From assembly GCA_007118895.1 (NCBI GenBank), contig SKQS01000227.1, positions 1 through 54,235 on the forward strand: DNA of 54,235 nucleotides. The letters are read 5' to 3'. Shown here one piece after another: positions 26,506 to 36,405 of this stretch. The position numbers and the translations under genes are program-made. The DNA is from Wenzhouxiangella sp. GTDB lineage: Bacteria > Pseudomonadota > Gammaproteobacteria > Xanthomonadales > Wenzhouxiangellaceae. Positions within the stretch are counted from its first letter, which is position 1; the number at the start of each line of letters is the position of its first letter. Below the pieces are notes generated by a model. It was not told the DNA's origin. It did no database searches and saw nothing but the letters and a program-made list of their open reading frames with translations.

Positions 26506-28887
26506 TCAGGACTGCCGGGCCAGCCGATCCCGGGCCTGGCGCAGCCAGTAGACCGACTCGTTGTCGGTACAGCCCCAGGCAAACTCGAAGTTCCACGGTT
26601 CCGGGCGCGACGAAAACAGATCATGGGCTTCGACCAGCATGTCGCGGTCGCCGCGCAGGCCGGCCAGTCCTGCCGTGCATTGGATCAGCAACTGACCGCA
26701 GCCAACCGCGTTGGGCCGGCCCTTGAGCCCGGTGATGGCCTGTTCAAAGGCGCGTTCGGCGGCCTGGGGGTCGTCCCGGTCCAAAGCGATATTGGCCAGC
26801 ACGCGCAGGGCCAGGGCGCGAAAGGTGTCGCGGTAGATGAAGTCGGAGTCTTCCAGCCGCTCAAGGCTGCGTCGGCAGGCCGCCCAGGCCTCATCCAGCT
26901 TGCCGGCCACCCGCAAAAACTCTGCCAGAAAGGCTTCACAACCTGCGGTAGGAAAGGCCACGCCGGCTGTCTCCAGCTCGATGGCCTTGCGAATCGACCA
27001 CTCGGCCTCTACGCTGGCGCCCAGCTCGAAGTGACAGTTGGCCAGCCCCATCCAGGTCCAGCAGCGATTCGGGTCGACCTGCAGTGAGGCCTGGTAGGCC
27101 TTCATGGCCTCGCTCCAGCGGCCCAGCGCGGAATGACTGCAGGCAGCAAAGTAGCTGGCCATGCTGCTCGGACCACCCTGCCCGATCGCGATATCAGCCT
27201 CCTGGATGCTTTTCTCGAAACGCAGCTGGCGCATCCGGATATAGCTCAGCCAGACCCTGGGCTCGGCACCGTTTTCATTGAGCATGACGGCTGCGTAGCA
27301 GTAGTCGGCCGCTTCTTCCAGCACCGCCGGATCGGAGGTGAAGGTATAGCGCATGCTCAAGACCCTAGCCAGCCCGCACATCGCCGGGTAACACTCGGGG
27401 TTGGCCGACAGCGCCTGGCGATAGTGGCGCTCCGCCTCGACAAGACCATCCTTGCCGCCACGATTGAACGCGCTGTCGCCACGCGCCAGGCACTCGGTCT
27501 CCGACAGCTTTGCCGGCGTCCAGAACCGAGTTGATGGCCGCCGGCTTTCCAATCTCAGGCGCCCGCACAACCACTCCACCAGCTCGGCCTGGCTAACAAA
27601 CAGCTGCTCGTGATTGCACTGACGAACCTCTTCGCCCACAAGACTGTCGGTGGCCAGGTCATGCAGGCCAATGCCGACCGTCAGGCCGCCATCACGGCCA
27701 GACAACCGGGTTTCAACCAGCCAGCGCGCACCCAGCTGCCGGGCCAGCGCCGTGGCGTCTATCTGCCCGTCGCCGGGGCCTTCTGCACTCATCCGGCCGC
27801 GCTGGTCGGCAACCACCGGATCCGGGATCACCTTAACCTGACCGGCAGCCCCCAGCGCGGCCTTGACCGAATTGTTCAGGGCTGTTGCCATCCAATCCAG
27901 CTCCGCGCCCGACGCCCGATTATCTTCGGCCAGCACCAGCACCCCGCCCGGTGCAGGCTGCTCGGCCGTGGCGCCCTGCCAGACCTGCTGCAGCTCCAGC
28001 AGCAGCGCCGGCGCTGAGCCCGGCCGCTGTTCCGGTTCGCGGGCAAGCGCTGCGGAGAGCAGCTCTATAACCGGTCCCGGCAGACAGCCCGGGTCGATCT
28101 GTGGTTCGGATTCGATCGTGTTGCGAATCCGTTCACCCACACTTGCTCCGGGGAACACTGGCTTTCCGCTGGCGGCCTCCAGCAGCACGGCGGCTGCGGC
28201 AAAAATATCGGTCGCCTCGCTGACCTGGGCGGCATACAGCTGCTCCGGCGGCATGTAGCCTGCCGAACCGACGACCTGGCCGGCCTGGGTCTGGTGTTCA
28301 TCGTCGGGCAGGTGCGGTGTCTGGGTCAGCTTTGCAATGCCGAAATCCAGAATACAGAAGCTGCCATCGGCACGGCGCATGATGTTGGCCGGGCGGATGT
28401 CACGGTGGATCACGCCGGCTGCGTGGGCATGGCCCAGCGCCCACAGCAGGCTGGTCGCCAGCTGTTGTACCGATGGCTCATCGAGCGGCCCGCCGGCCAG
28501 AAGGTCCGACAGCGGCTCGCCCTCGACCAGCTCCATGACCAGCCCGGCCAGCTCGCCATCGGTTACGGCTTCGTGGAAGGTCGCGATGCTGGGATGCTGG
28601 AGGCGGGAAAAAGCCGCCATTTCGCGCTTGAGAAAATCGCGATCACCGGCCAGCAGGTGGCGATGGGTCAGCTTGATGGCGACCGGGCGCTCCAGCGCGG
28701 TGTCAAACGCCTGGTAAACGGCACCCATGCCGCCTGCGCCCAGCCTGTTGCCGATCCGATAGTGGCCAATCCGACTGCCCGGGGAAAGCGACGGCGCCCC
28801 GTCAGTCGGCACCGCATCGTCTTTTTTCGCCGGTGGCTCACCTACCGCGGTCAGTATCTCGGTGACGTCTCTGAGCTGTTCGGTCAT
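26506..28887 (-). CDS. Ser/Thr protein kinase with C-terminal TPR repeats, variant HRD motif
   Basis: 793 residues. The Hanks-type kinase domain spans about 42-300. It has a Gly loop (LGAGGMGAVYQ), VAIKL Lys72, HRDIRPANIM (161-170), DFG (181-183) and GSAGYMPPEQL. The usual HRDLKPxN is HRDIRPxN, so the catalytic-loop Lys is Arg, as in some Tyr and atypical kinases. A TolB-like region follows, then TPRs (ALSANPECYPAMCGLARVLS, SLQVDPNRCWTWMGLANCHF). No membrane segment separates kinase and TPRs, so it looks cytosolic, unlike the kinase at 29913. The gene starts in an ATGA overlap with the NmrA-like gene. Activity is likely but not proven given the variant Lys. Confidence 0.85.
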   Translation of the reverse strand: MTEQLRDVTEILTAVGEPPAKKDDAVPTDGAPSLSPGSRIGHYRIGNRLGAGGMGAVYQAFDTALERPVAIKLTHRHLLAGDRDFLKREMAAFSRLQHPSIATFHEAVTDGELAGLVMELVEGEPLSDLLAGGPLDEPSVQQLATSLLWALGHAHAAGVIHRDIRPANIMRRADGSFCILDFGIAKLTQTPHLPDDEHQTQAGQVVGSAGYMPPEQLYAAQVSEATDIFAAAAVLLEAASGKPVFPGASVGERIRNTIESEPQIDPGCLPGPVIELLSAALAREPEQRPGSAPALLLELQQVWQGATAEQPAPGGVLVLAEDNRASGAELDWMATALNNSVKAALGAAGQVKVIPDPVVADQRGRMSAEGPGDGQIDATALARQLGARWLVETRLSGRDGGLTVGIGLHDLATDSLVGEEVRQCNHEQLFVSQAELVEWLCGRLRLESRRPSTRFWTPAKLSETECLARGDSAFNRGGKDGLVEAERHYRQALSANPECYPAMCGLARVLSMRYTFTSDPAVLEEAADYCYAAVMLNENGAEPRVWLSYIRMRQLRFEKSIQEADIAIGQGGPSSMASYFAACSHSALGRWSEAMKAYQASLQVDPNRCWTWMGLANCHFELGASVEAEWSIRKAIELETAGVAFPTAGCEAFLAEFLRVAGKLDEAWAACRRSLERLEDSDFIYRDTFRALALRVLANIALDRDDPQAAERAFEQAITGLKGRPNAVGCGQLLIQCTAGLAGLRGDRDMLVEAHDLFSSRPEPWNFEFAWGCTDNESVYWLRQARDRLARQS

Positions 28888-29753
28888 TGGCCGTATTCCG
28901 TTTCCGCCAGCCAGCGCATCGTGGTCAATGGCTGGCCCAACACGGTAACGAATTGCTCGACCGGCGGCAACTGGTGGTCGGCGTATCCGGCACTTTCGAA
29001 CCAGAAAAACATGCCGGACAGATCACGGCCCAGCGCCAGCCGGCGAATCCAGCGCGGCAGCGGCTTGCACCGAATCTCGCGACCCAGATGGTCAGACATC
29101 AGCTCGGCAATGCGGTGGTGGGTGATGACTTCGGCATACAGCGGGTAACTGTTGCCTGCAACCTTTCCCGGGTTTTCCAGGCACCAGGCGGCGAAGCGCC
29201 CGATATCGGCAATCGCCACCACCGGTTGCGGCACCTCACAGGCCAGCGGTATCACCAGGCGACCGGATCCGACCGCCTTGACGGTGCGCGGATACAACAG
29301 GTTTTCCAGGAAAGAGCCCGGCTCCAGCACGCAGGCAGGCAGGCCGGAAGCGGCCAGGTGCGAACGAATCTCGCGCTTGCTTTCGAAGTGCGCCACGCCT
29401 GTGGCCCGGTCGGTCCAAAGCGCAGCCGAATAAACCAGCGGGGGCGGGTTGTCCAGTGCCGACAACGCCTCGATCAGCGCCTTGCCTCGCTCCACCTCGG
29501 CACCCGAGCGACCAGGCGACAGTGGCAGCGCCAGGAACACCCCATCCACCCCGTCGAAAAGCCCCTTCAGGCTGTCAGGACGGTCAAGATCTGCAGCAAC
29601 CAGACCAGCGCCCAGTTGCTCGATCCGGCGCGCCGCCGAGTCGGCGGGATCGCGAGTCACTGCCTTTACCTGGTGATCATTGGCAAGCAGCGCACCGACA
29701 ACAGCCTGGCCCTGTTGCCCGGTGGCGCCGAATACGAGATACGTTGAAGTCAC
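28884..29753 (-). CDS. NmrA-like NAD(P)-binding protein
   Basis: About 289 residues with a Rossmann start (YLVFGATGQQGQAVVGAL). It is the NmrA/atypical-SDR family, often a redox sensor rather than an enzyme. It lacks the SDR Tyr-x-x-x-Lys pair at the usual place. The GTG at 29753 has GGGAGG six to seven bases upstream and gives a normal N-terminus; the frame opens earlier at 29798 without a good site. It overlaps the kinase start by four bases, so co-translation is likely. Function is not known. Confidence 0.8.
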   Translation of the reverse strand: MTSTYLVFGATGQQGQAVVGALLANDHQVKAVTRDPADSAARRIEQLGAGLVAADLDRPDSLKGLFDGVDGVFLALPLSPGRSGAEVERGKALIEALSALDNPPPLVYSAALWTDRATGVAHFESKREIRSHLAASGLPACVLEPGSFLENLLYPRTVKAVGSGRLVIPLACEVPQPVVAIADIGRFAAWCLENPGKVAGNSYPLYAEVITHHRIAELMSDHLGREIRCKPLPRWIRRLALGRDLSGMFFWFESAGYADHQLPPVEQFVTVLGQPLTTMRWLAETEYGQ

Positions 29754-29912
29754 GGCCTGCCTCCCTGGAATGCCAGACGCTCGGCATTTTTCGGCCAAAC
29801 GCTATTCTGAAACGAATGTTAGCAGAGCCCGTTCATTTCCACCGTCACACAGGACGGCATTCGAGCAGGCGACAAACACCGATTGCGTGGCACTGGATCT
29901 CACGCGTTCAGA

Positions 29913-32354
29913 TCACGGGCCGTTCAACGCATCGACCACAGCGTCAGGTTCGGACAAGCCTGCTGAACTTGCCAGCTCGATCCGGGCCATGACCTGTTCC
30001 ATCTGGGCCAGCTCATCGACCTTTTCGGCATGACCGGCATGCAGTTCGGCCAGCACTTCCCTGGCCTCTTCCAGATTGCCCCGGCCCGCCTTTGCCAGCG
30101 CCAGCTGGGCATACAGCCTGGCCCGCCAGTGGTACAGGTGACCTGCGCCAAGTCGCTCGCCAGCCAGCGTCTCGGTCTGCCGGAACCAGGTCAGCGCCTG
30201 TTCGGGATCACCCCGTGCCAGCGCCAGTTCACCCAGCGCCTGGGTGACCTCCGACTCCATCAGCGGCGAGGCGGCAGCGGCAGCTTCGCGGGCGATGAGC
30301 AGCGAGGATTCAGCCTCGTCCAATGCGCCAAGGTGCAGGCTCAGGCGGCCGTGGTCAAAGGTCGCACGGGCGCTGACCATGTGATGATCACCGAAATGTT
30401 CCCTGGCGATTGCGGCTGCTTGCCGGTAATTGGGCAAGGCTTCCGCGTCACGATCCAGCCAGCGCAGGGCGTTGCCTGTCGTCAGGTAGGTAAAGGCCAG
30501 ACGCGGATGCTCCGGACCCAGCACCGCCTCCAGCCGTCGGCTTGCCTCGCTGGCTGCCGCCAGCGCCTGCTCGTACTGGCCGGCGTTGACCAGTCCCACC
30601 GCCAGGTTGTTCAGCCGCATGGCGGTTTCCACATCGCTCTCGCCCCGCACCCGCAAGGCGATGTCGTAGGATTCACGAAGCAGTGCCAACCCCTCCTCGT
30701 CCTGGCGCCGGAACGTCTTGACCTGGGCGATACCACCCAGCACGTTGGAAAGATCCCAGCTGTCCCGGCCCTCGTTGGCGCGAAAAATGCGCTCGGCATC
30801 TCGCAGCATACGGTAGGTCTCGTCGAGATCTCCACGACGCAGGGCCAGTCCGGACAGGGAGACCAGACTCACCGCATACGGGCTGGAATCCGGACCCAGT
30901 TCCGACTTGCGAATTTCAAATGCCCGCCGGACCAGCGGCTCGGCCTGGTCGAGCCTGCTGGCATTGATATGGATCTGGCCCAACTCGTCCAGCAGGTCGG
31001 CCATCAACACCGGGTCGTCGCCAAACTCGCGCTCGATGCGCAGCGCGGCATCTGCCAGCAGTTCCTCGGGGCTCCGGGCCTCGGTGCCGTGACGCATCAG
31101 TGGGTCGTTCTGGACAAACAGCTCGACCAGGTAGTCACGAACCCGTTCGGCGCGCCGGGCCTGAGCAAGCGCCAGGCTGGCCTGACGCTCGGCTTCGTGC
31201 TGGGCCCGTAGAGCCGCATCGGCCTGCCACAGGGCGGCAACCAGGCCGCCGACCAGCGCCAGAATGATCAGCGCGGTAGCCGCCAGCCCGAAGCGATGGC
31301 GGTGAATGAAGCGGCCGGCTCGATAGCCCATGGAATCTGCCCGGGCCTGGATCGGCAGGCCGGACCGGTGGCAATGCAGGTCACTTCGAAGCGCCTCGGC
31401 CGATGGATAACGGCGTTCCGGCTCGCGCCTGAGCGCCGTGACCACAATGGTATCCAGATCGCCGCGCAAGTGGCGAGCCATGCGACGCTGGGCGATACTG
31501 TGGCCGCTGCGCCGGACACAGTCACTCGGCCGGGTAACCACTTCGCCATCCAGAGAGCGCGCCAGGGTAGCGGCCGTCGATTGATCGCGCGCATGCGGAA
31601 GCTCCCCGGTCAACAGCTCGTACAGCACCACTCCCAAGGCATAGACATCCGTCGCGGTGGAAACCGACTCACCGAGAATCTGCTCGGGCGCGGCATAGGC
31701 CGGTGTCATCGGCACCAGACCGGTGCGAGTCAGTGCCCGGTCGGTGTCGTCGAGATTCTCGGCAATCAGCTTGCCGATTCCGAAGTCCAGGAGTTTTACC
31801 TGGCCTTCCCTGGTTACCAGGACGTTCGAGGGCTTGAGATCGCGGTGGATGACCAGGTTGCGATGGGCATAGGCCAGCGCTGCGCATACCTGGTCGAACA
31901 GGTCCAGCCGCCAATTCAAATCCAGTCCCTGAGCCTGGGCATGGTCGGTGATCGAGACCCCGTCGATCCACTCCATGACCAGAAAGGGCATTCCCAGCGG
32001 ACCGGTGCCGCCGCCAAGCAGCCGGGCAATGTTGGGGTGGGAAAGGCGGGCAAGAATCTCTCGCTCGCGGTGAAAGCGCCGCGCCGTGATCTCCACATCC
32101 AGGCTGGCCCTGAGCACCTTGATCGCCACTTGCGCGGTATACGCGCCGTCGGCCCGCTCGGCGCGATAGACATCGCCCATGCCGCCTCGGCCTAACCGCT
32201 CCAACAGACGATAGTTGCCGAAGCGCTCACCAACCAGGTCTACCCTCGAATTGGCATCTCCACCGTCTGACTGGTCGGCGAAGGCTCGGGCAATACGGTC
32301 CAGCAGCTCCTCTCCGGAGCGCTTGCGTCGATCCTTCCGGTCATCGCTGTTCAC
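29913..32354 (-). CDS. Membrane Ser/Thr kinase with TPR sensor, coupled to an ECF sigma factor
   Basis: About 813 residues. The kinase domain spans about 45-310, with LGRGGMGDVYR, VAIKV Lys79, HRDLKPSN (170-177), DFG (190-192) and PAYAAPEQ. One membrane segment (FGLAATALIILALVGGLVAA) follows, then a long set of TPRs (FDHGRLSLHLGALDEAESSL, YLTTGNALRWLDRDAEALPN) likely outside the membrane. The start is a GTG at 32354 with GGAGG nine bases upstream. It overlaps the last 14 bases of the ECF sigma gene in another frame, so translation is coupled. It is the PknB-like half of a sigma/kinase module. Confidence 0.87.
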   Translation of the reverse strand: MNSDDRKDRRKRSGEELLDRIARAFADQSDGGDANSRVDLVGERFGNYRLLERLGRGGMGDVYRAERADGAYTAQVAIKVLRASLDVEITARRFHREREILARLSHPNIARLLGGGTGPLGMPFLVMEWIDGVSITDHAQAQGLDLNWRLDLFDQVCAALAYAHRNLVIHRDLKPSNVLVTREGQVKLLDFGIGKLIAENLDDTDRALTRTGLVPMTPAYAAPEQILGESVSTATDVYALGVVLYELLTGELPHARDQSTAATLARSLDGEVVTRPSDCVRRSGHSIAQRRMARHLRGDLDTIVVTALRREPERRYPSAEALRSDLHCHRSGLPIQARADSMGYRAGRFIHRHRFGLAATALIILALVGGLVAALWQADAALRAQHEAERQASLALAQARRAERVRDYLVELFVQNDPLMRHGTEARSPEELLADAALRIEREFGDDPVLMADLLDELGQIHINASRLDQAEPLVRRAFEIRKSELGPDSSPYAVSLVSLSGLALRRGDLDETYRMLRDAERIFRANEGRDSWDLSNVLGGIAQVKTFRRQDEEGLALLRESYDIALRVRGESDVETAMRLNNLAVGLVNAGQYEQALAAASEASRRLEAVLGPEHPRLAFTYLTTGNALRWLDRDAEALPNYRQAAAIAREHFGDHHMVSARATFDHGRLSLHLGALDEAESSLLIAREAAAAASPLMESEVTQALGELALARGDPEQALTWFRQTETLAGERLGAGHLYHWRARLYAQLALAKAGRGNLEEAREVLAELHAGHAEKVDELAQMEQVMARIELASSAGLSEPDAVVDALNGP

Positions 32355-32931
32355 CGCCAGAATCCTCCAGCACTTCGACCAACCTGGCCCAGCCGCGATT
32401 GAACAACATCCGTGCGGCATCGCTGCTGCGTCCGGTCTCCTCGGCGATCTCGGGAAAACTCATGCCGAACTCGACACGAAGCACGACCGCATCCCGCTGG
32501 GCCGGAGGCAGCTGGTCCAGGGCCTGCTCGTAGCTTTCCATTTCCTCGGCGCCGACCGCCTGCTCGACCGGTGAGGCCAGACGGGAGCCGCCGTCGCGAT
32601 CGGCCGCCGACAGGGTCACGCTCAGGCCAGAGCGTCCGCTGCGGCGCAGTTCGTCGCGCACGATGTTGAGCAGGATATTGCGAAGGTAGGCCAGGAAAGA
32701 GCCCTGTTGACGCGGATCGAACTGATCGATGCGGTTGAGCGCCCGGACCAGCGTGACCTGGACCAGGTCGTTGGTGTCGCTGAGGCTGCGAGCAGTGGCC
32801 GGTAATCGGCCGTGCGCCCAGCGCTGCAAAGGCGCCAGGCAGCGCGCGAACAGGGCTTCGCGCGCTGCACGGTCCCCGGCGCGCAGCTGGTCGAGCAGGT
32901 GCGCCGTGGTGTGAGTCTGCGCACCGTCCAT
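32341..32931 (-). CDS. ECF-type RNA polymerase sigma factor
   Basis: 196 residues. Region 2 (ALFARCLAPLQRWAHGRLPA, LSDTNDLVQVTLVRALNRID) and region 4 (ALDQLPPAQRDAVVLRVEFG, MSFPEIAEETGRSSDAARML) are clear. It belongs to the ECF group encoded next to Ser/Thr kinases in Xanthomonadales, in place of a classic anti-sigma pair. The downstream kinase starts within its last codons. No conserved promoter ahead of the target genes could be identified. Confidence 0.85.
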   Translation of the reverse strand: MDGAQTHTTAHLLDQLRAGDRAAREALFARCLAPLQRWAHGRLPATARSLSDTNDLVQVTLVRALNRIDQFDPRQQGSFLAYLRNILLNIVRDELRRSGRSGLSVTLSAADRDGGSRLASPVEQAVGAEEMESYEQALDQLPPAQRDAVVLRVEFGMSFPEIAEETGRSSDAARMLFNRGWARLVEVLEDSGGEQR

Positions 32932-33084
32932 GGACGGCAGGATAGCATGGGATTCTGCGTCCGGCGATAGCCAGATAGAAGGGGTTACCGGTATTCACAC
33001 AGCATAAAACGCCGGCCGGGCGTCAAAGCGAACGCTGGACTCGCGGCGGGGAACCTGTCGGGGGACTTGCCAGGTGGTCGTAGT

Positions 33085-33531
33085 TTACCTGGAGACAGTG
33101 CGCAGGGTCAGAAAGACCAGGCTCCCATCCGGACCGCGGTCATCGGCCGGGCCCTCGACCACGCTGAGCGTTGCCGGTCGGCCCTCGACCACACCCAGCA
33201 ACGAATCAGCCAGCATATCCCACTGCCCATCCTGCTTGTGGTGGATTTCGACATGTACCCAAAGCGCGTTGCTGGGTGCACCTTCGGCGGGGTCAGGGGA
33301 CTCGATTTCAAACACCAGGCGCCAGCCGGAGTCGGCGCCGTGAGGTTCATGAACCAGTTCACCGGGTTCGCCGGCCTTCAGGTCCAGCTGGTGCTCACCC
33401 TGGTGGACGCCATCAAGCCAGAGGTCGAGCTCGACCCGGTGCTCGGAACCAGCAACCGCCGGGACCACCACAGACCAAATCACCAGCCAGCCAGCAAGTG
33501 CAAGACCAGACCAGAGGTGTCGGGAACGCAT
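33085..33531 (-). CDS. Exported protein of unknown function, last gene of the sec operon
   Basis: 148 residues with a signal peptide (LWSGLALAGWLVIWSVVVPAVAG, near residues 6-28). The body is beta-rich (VELDLWLDGVHQGEHQLDLK). No family is recognised. It begins five bases after the secF stop on the same strand, so it is probably the 3' member of tgt-yajC-secD-secF. About 150 bp separate its end from the ECF sigma gene, which reads the same way. Confidence 0.6.
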   Translation of the reverse strand: MRSRHLWSGLALAGWLVIWSVVVPAVAGSEHRVELDLWLDGVHQGEHQLDLKAGEPGELVHEPHGADSGWRLVFEIESPDPAEGAPSNALWVHVEIHHKQDGQWDMLADSLLGVVEGRPATLSVVEGPADDRGPDGSLVFLTLRTVSR

Positions 33532-33536
33532 GTTGG

Positions 33537-34508
33537 TCAGGCCTCGCGATTACGGAAACGCTCGGGCAGCACTTCCTGGCTGGGCTGGTCAGCGCCTTCT
33601 TTTTCGATCGGCATCAGGTCCTGCTTCGACACCCCAAGCATGATGGCGGCGTTACCGGCAATGTAGATCGACGAGTAGGTCCCGACGATGACACCGAGAA
33701 TGAGGGTCAGGGCGAAACCCTGAATGATCTCGCCTCCGAACACGAACAACGCGGTCAGCACCAGCAGCGTGGTCAACGAGGTCATCAATGTCCGGCCCAG
33801 CATCTGGTTAATCGACAGATTGCACAACTCGACCGGCGTACCCTTGCGCTTGACCCGGAAATTCTCGCGCAGGCGGTCATATAGCACGATGGTATCGTTG
33901 AGCGAATAGCCGATCACCGCCAGCAAGGCAGCAACCACGGTCAGGTCAAAACTGACCCGGAACAGCGACAGCAGGCCGACCACCAGCAGCACGTCGTGAA
34001 CCAGGGCAGCAACGGCGCCAACGGCAAAGCGCCACTGGAAGCGGAAGGAAACATAGAGCAGAATCCCGAACAGCGCATAAAGCAGCGCCAGCCCCCCCTG
34101 CTCGGCCAGTTCCCGGCCAACCTGCGGGCCGACAAATTCGACCCGGCGCAGATCGATACCCGGCTCAGCTGCCGAAAGCGCCTCCAGTACCCGGGTGCTG
34201 AGCTCGGCGCCGGTTTCATCATCCTCGTCGGCGGGCAGTCGCACGACGATGTCTCGCGCGGTGCCGAAAGTCTGGACGGTAAAGGTGTCGAAACCGTAAG
34301 CGTCGAGCGCAGCACGCACGTCCTGAAGCTCAGGCGCCTGCGGATAACTCACTTCGATCAGTGTACCGCCGGTGAAATCCAGCCCGAAGTCCAGCCCACG
34401 GGTTACCAGCGAGGCAATGCCGATGGCCAGAATGATCGCCGAAATGACCAGCGCCACCTTGCGCTGGGCCATGAACTGGATGTTGGTGTTGGCCTTGATG
34501 ATATCCAT
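33537..34508 (-). CDS. secF: Protein translocase subunit SecF
   Basis: 323 residues. Six membrane segments surround a periplasmic P4 domain (LIEVSYPQAPELQDVRAALD). Family motifs are GLDFTGGTLIEV and VIGYSLNDTIVLYDRLREN. It works with SecD and YajC to complete proton-driven protein export. The frame is open further 5', but the ATG at 34508 (MDIIKANTN) gives the normal SecF start. It begins ten bases after the secD stop. Confidence 0.95.
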   Translation of the reverse strand: MDIIKANTNIQFMAQRKVALVISAIILAIGIASLVTRGLDFGLDFTGGTLIEVSYPQAPELQDVRAALDAYGFDTFTVQTFGTARDIVVRLPADEDDETGAELSTRVLEALSAAEPGIDLRRVEFVGPQVGRELAEQGGLALLYALFGILLYVSFRFQWRFAVGAVAALVHDVLLVVGLLSLFRVSFDLTVVAALLAVIGYSLNDTIVLYDRLRENFRVKRKGTPVELCNLSINQMLGRTLMTSLTTLLVLTALFVFGGEIIQGFALTLILGVIVGTYSSIYIAGNAAIMLGVSKQDLMPIEKEGADQPSQEVLPERFRNREA

Positions 34509-34518
34509 GAGAGCTCCT

Positions 34519-36378
34519 CTAGATCGCCAGGGCCTTGACCCGCTTGCGGCCGCCATAGACCAGGTTGACCACGCCGCGGGTGCCAAGAATGGCGGTAAAC
34601 ATCGAGGTAACGATGCCGAGACTCAGCGTCACGGCAAAGCCCTGAATCGGTCCGGTTCCAAACAGGAACAGGACGATCGCGGCAATCAGCGTGGTGACAT
34701 TGGCATCGGCAATGGTCGAGAAGGCTTTTTCATATCCCGCCCGAATCGCCGCCTGCGGCGTGTTGCCGTTGCGTAACTCCTCGCGTATTCGCTCGAAGAT
34801 CAGCACGTTGGCATCCACCGCCATACCTACCGTCAGCACGATACCGGCAATACCCGGCAAGGTCAGCGTCGCGCCCAGCATCGACAGCAGTGAAACGATC
34901 AGCACCAGGTTGGCCGTCAGCGCCAGGTTGGCAATCAGCCCGAATACCTTGTAGTAAACCGCCATGACCACCAGGACCAGGGCAAAGCCAATGATGACTG
35001 AACGGAAGCCCTGGTCGATGTTGTCCTGGCCCAGGCTGGGACCTACCGTGCGCTCCTCGATGATCTGCATCGGCGCGGCCAGGGCCCCGGCACGCAGCAG
35101 CACGGCCAGCTGAGCGGCCTCGGTGGACGAACCCAGGCCCGTGGTCTGGAAACGCCGCCCGAACGGCTCGCGCACCACCGCCGCCGAGATCACTTCCTCG
35201 ACCCGCCGGGTGGTCTGAACTTCTTCGCCGTCAACCACTCGGGTATCTGGACGCTGCTCGATGAATACCACCGCCAGGCGATTGCCGACATTCTCGCTGG
35301 TGAAATCGAACATGCGACGGGCGCCAATGCCGTCCAGGGTCACCGAGACGTTCGGCTGGCCGGTCTGCTGGTCGAACCCGGCATTGGCGTTGACCAGGTT
35401 GTCACCGGTTGCGATGACCTGTCGCGACAGCAAAATCGGCTCGCCTTCGCGCGTGTAGTAAAGCCTGGACAGCGGCGGGACGCGACCGGTCCGGGCAGCC
35501 TCAAACGGATCATTCTGTTCGTCGACCGCGCGGTATTCCAGGGTTGCGGTGGCGCCGAGTATGCGCTTGGCCTCGACCGTATCCTGGACACCGGGCAGCT
35601 GGACCACGATACGATCGGCGCCCTGCTGCTGGATGATCGGTTCGGCCACGCCAATCTCGTTGACCCGGTTTCTCAGCGTGGTGATGTTCTGTCGCAGCGC
35701 ATTCTGCTGGATCTCCTGCAGCACGTCTTCGGAGATGACACCGCGCAGGTTGAAGGTCTCGGAGCCGTCACGCTCTTCCAGATCCAGCTCCTCGATCTCG
35801 CGATTGATGATGCGCCGCGCCGAGTCGCGGTCCTCGCGAGAGCGCAGTTCCACCACCACCGCGCCACGATCGGCACGCACCGAGCGATAACGGATGCCGT
35901 TTTCACGCATCAGGTTGCGGATGTCGCTGACGAAGCGCTCGATCTGCTGGGTGCGCGCGGCATCCATGTCGACCTGCAGCAAAAAGTGCACGCCGCCCTG
36001 CAAATCCAGGCCCAGCACCATCGGCTCGCCGCCGAGCATGCGCAGCCATCCCGGCGTGGCCGGCGCCAGGTTCAGCGCCACGACATACTGATCTCCCAGC
36101 TCGTCGCGCAGCAAATCAGCCACGCGCAACTGGCGATCGGTATTGTCCAGGCGCACCAGCATGCGCTGCGGCATGAACTCCATGGCGCGAATGGGAATTT
36201 CGCGGGCATCCAGCATCTCCTCGATGCGCTCGGGCAGCGCGCTGTCGAGCTCAAAGCCACGCGTCGAGGAAATCTGCACCGCCGGATCATCGCCGAACAG
36301 ATTAGGCAGGGCGTACAGCGCCCCCACGCCGAGAACGATGATCAGAAGCGCGTATTTCCAGGGCGGAAATCGATTCAT
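34519..36378 (-). CDS. secD: Protein translocase subunit SecD
   Basis: 619 residues. The first membrane segment is at residues about 8-26. A large periplasmic P1 region follows (VLGLDLQGGVHFLLQVDMDA). The C-terminal membrane domain has GMAVDANVLIFERIREELRN and the TM4 proton-path Asp. With SecF it pulls exported proteins through SecYEG. It lies between yajC and secF in the standard order. Confidence 0.95.
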   Translation of the reverse strand: MNRFPPWKYALLIIVLGVGALYALPNLFGDDPAVQISSTRGFELDSALPERIEEMLDAREIPIRAMEFMPQRMLVRLDNTDRQLRVADLLRDELGDQYVVALNLAPATPGWLRMLGGEPMVLGLDLQGGVHFLLQVDMDAARTQQIERFVSDIRNLMRENGIRYRSVRADRGAVVVELRSREDRDSARRIINREIEELDLEERDGSETFNLRGVISEDVLQEIQQNALRQNITTLRNRVNEIGVAEPIIQQQGADRIVVQLPGVQDTVEAKRILGATATLEYRAVDEQNDPFEAARTGRVPPLSRLYYTREGEPILLSRQVIATGDNLVNANAGFDQQTGQPNVSVTLDGIGARRMFDFTSENVGNRLAVVFIEQRPDTRVVDGEEVQTTRRVEEVISAAVVREPFGRRFQTTGLGSSTEAAQLAVLLRAGALAAPMQIIEERTVGPSLGQDNIDQGFRSVIIGFALVLVVMAVYYKVFGLIANLALTANLVLIVSLLSMLGATLTLPGIAGIVLTVGMAVDANVLIFERIREELRNGNTPQAAIRAGYEKAFSTIADANVTTLIAAIVLFLFGTGPIQGFAVTLSLGIVTSMFTAILGTRGVVNLVYGGRKRVKALAI

Positions 36379-36405
36379 GGTTTACAAGCCTGCCTGTTCA
36401 AGGTG

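Noticed and set aside
26506-28887. Calling the kinase a pseudokinase
   Set aside because: The HRD Asp, DFG and VAIK residues are all present; only the loop Lys is changed.
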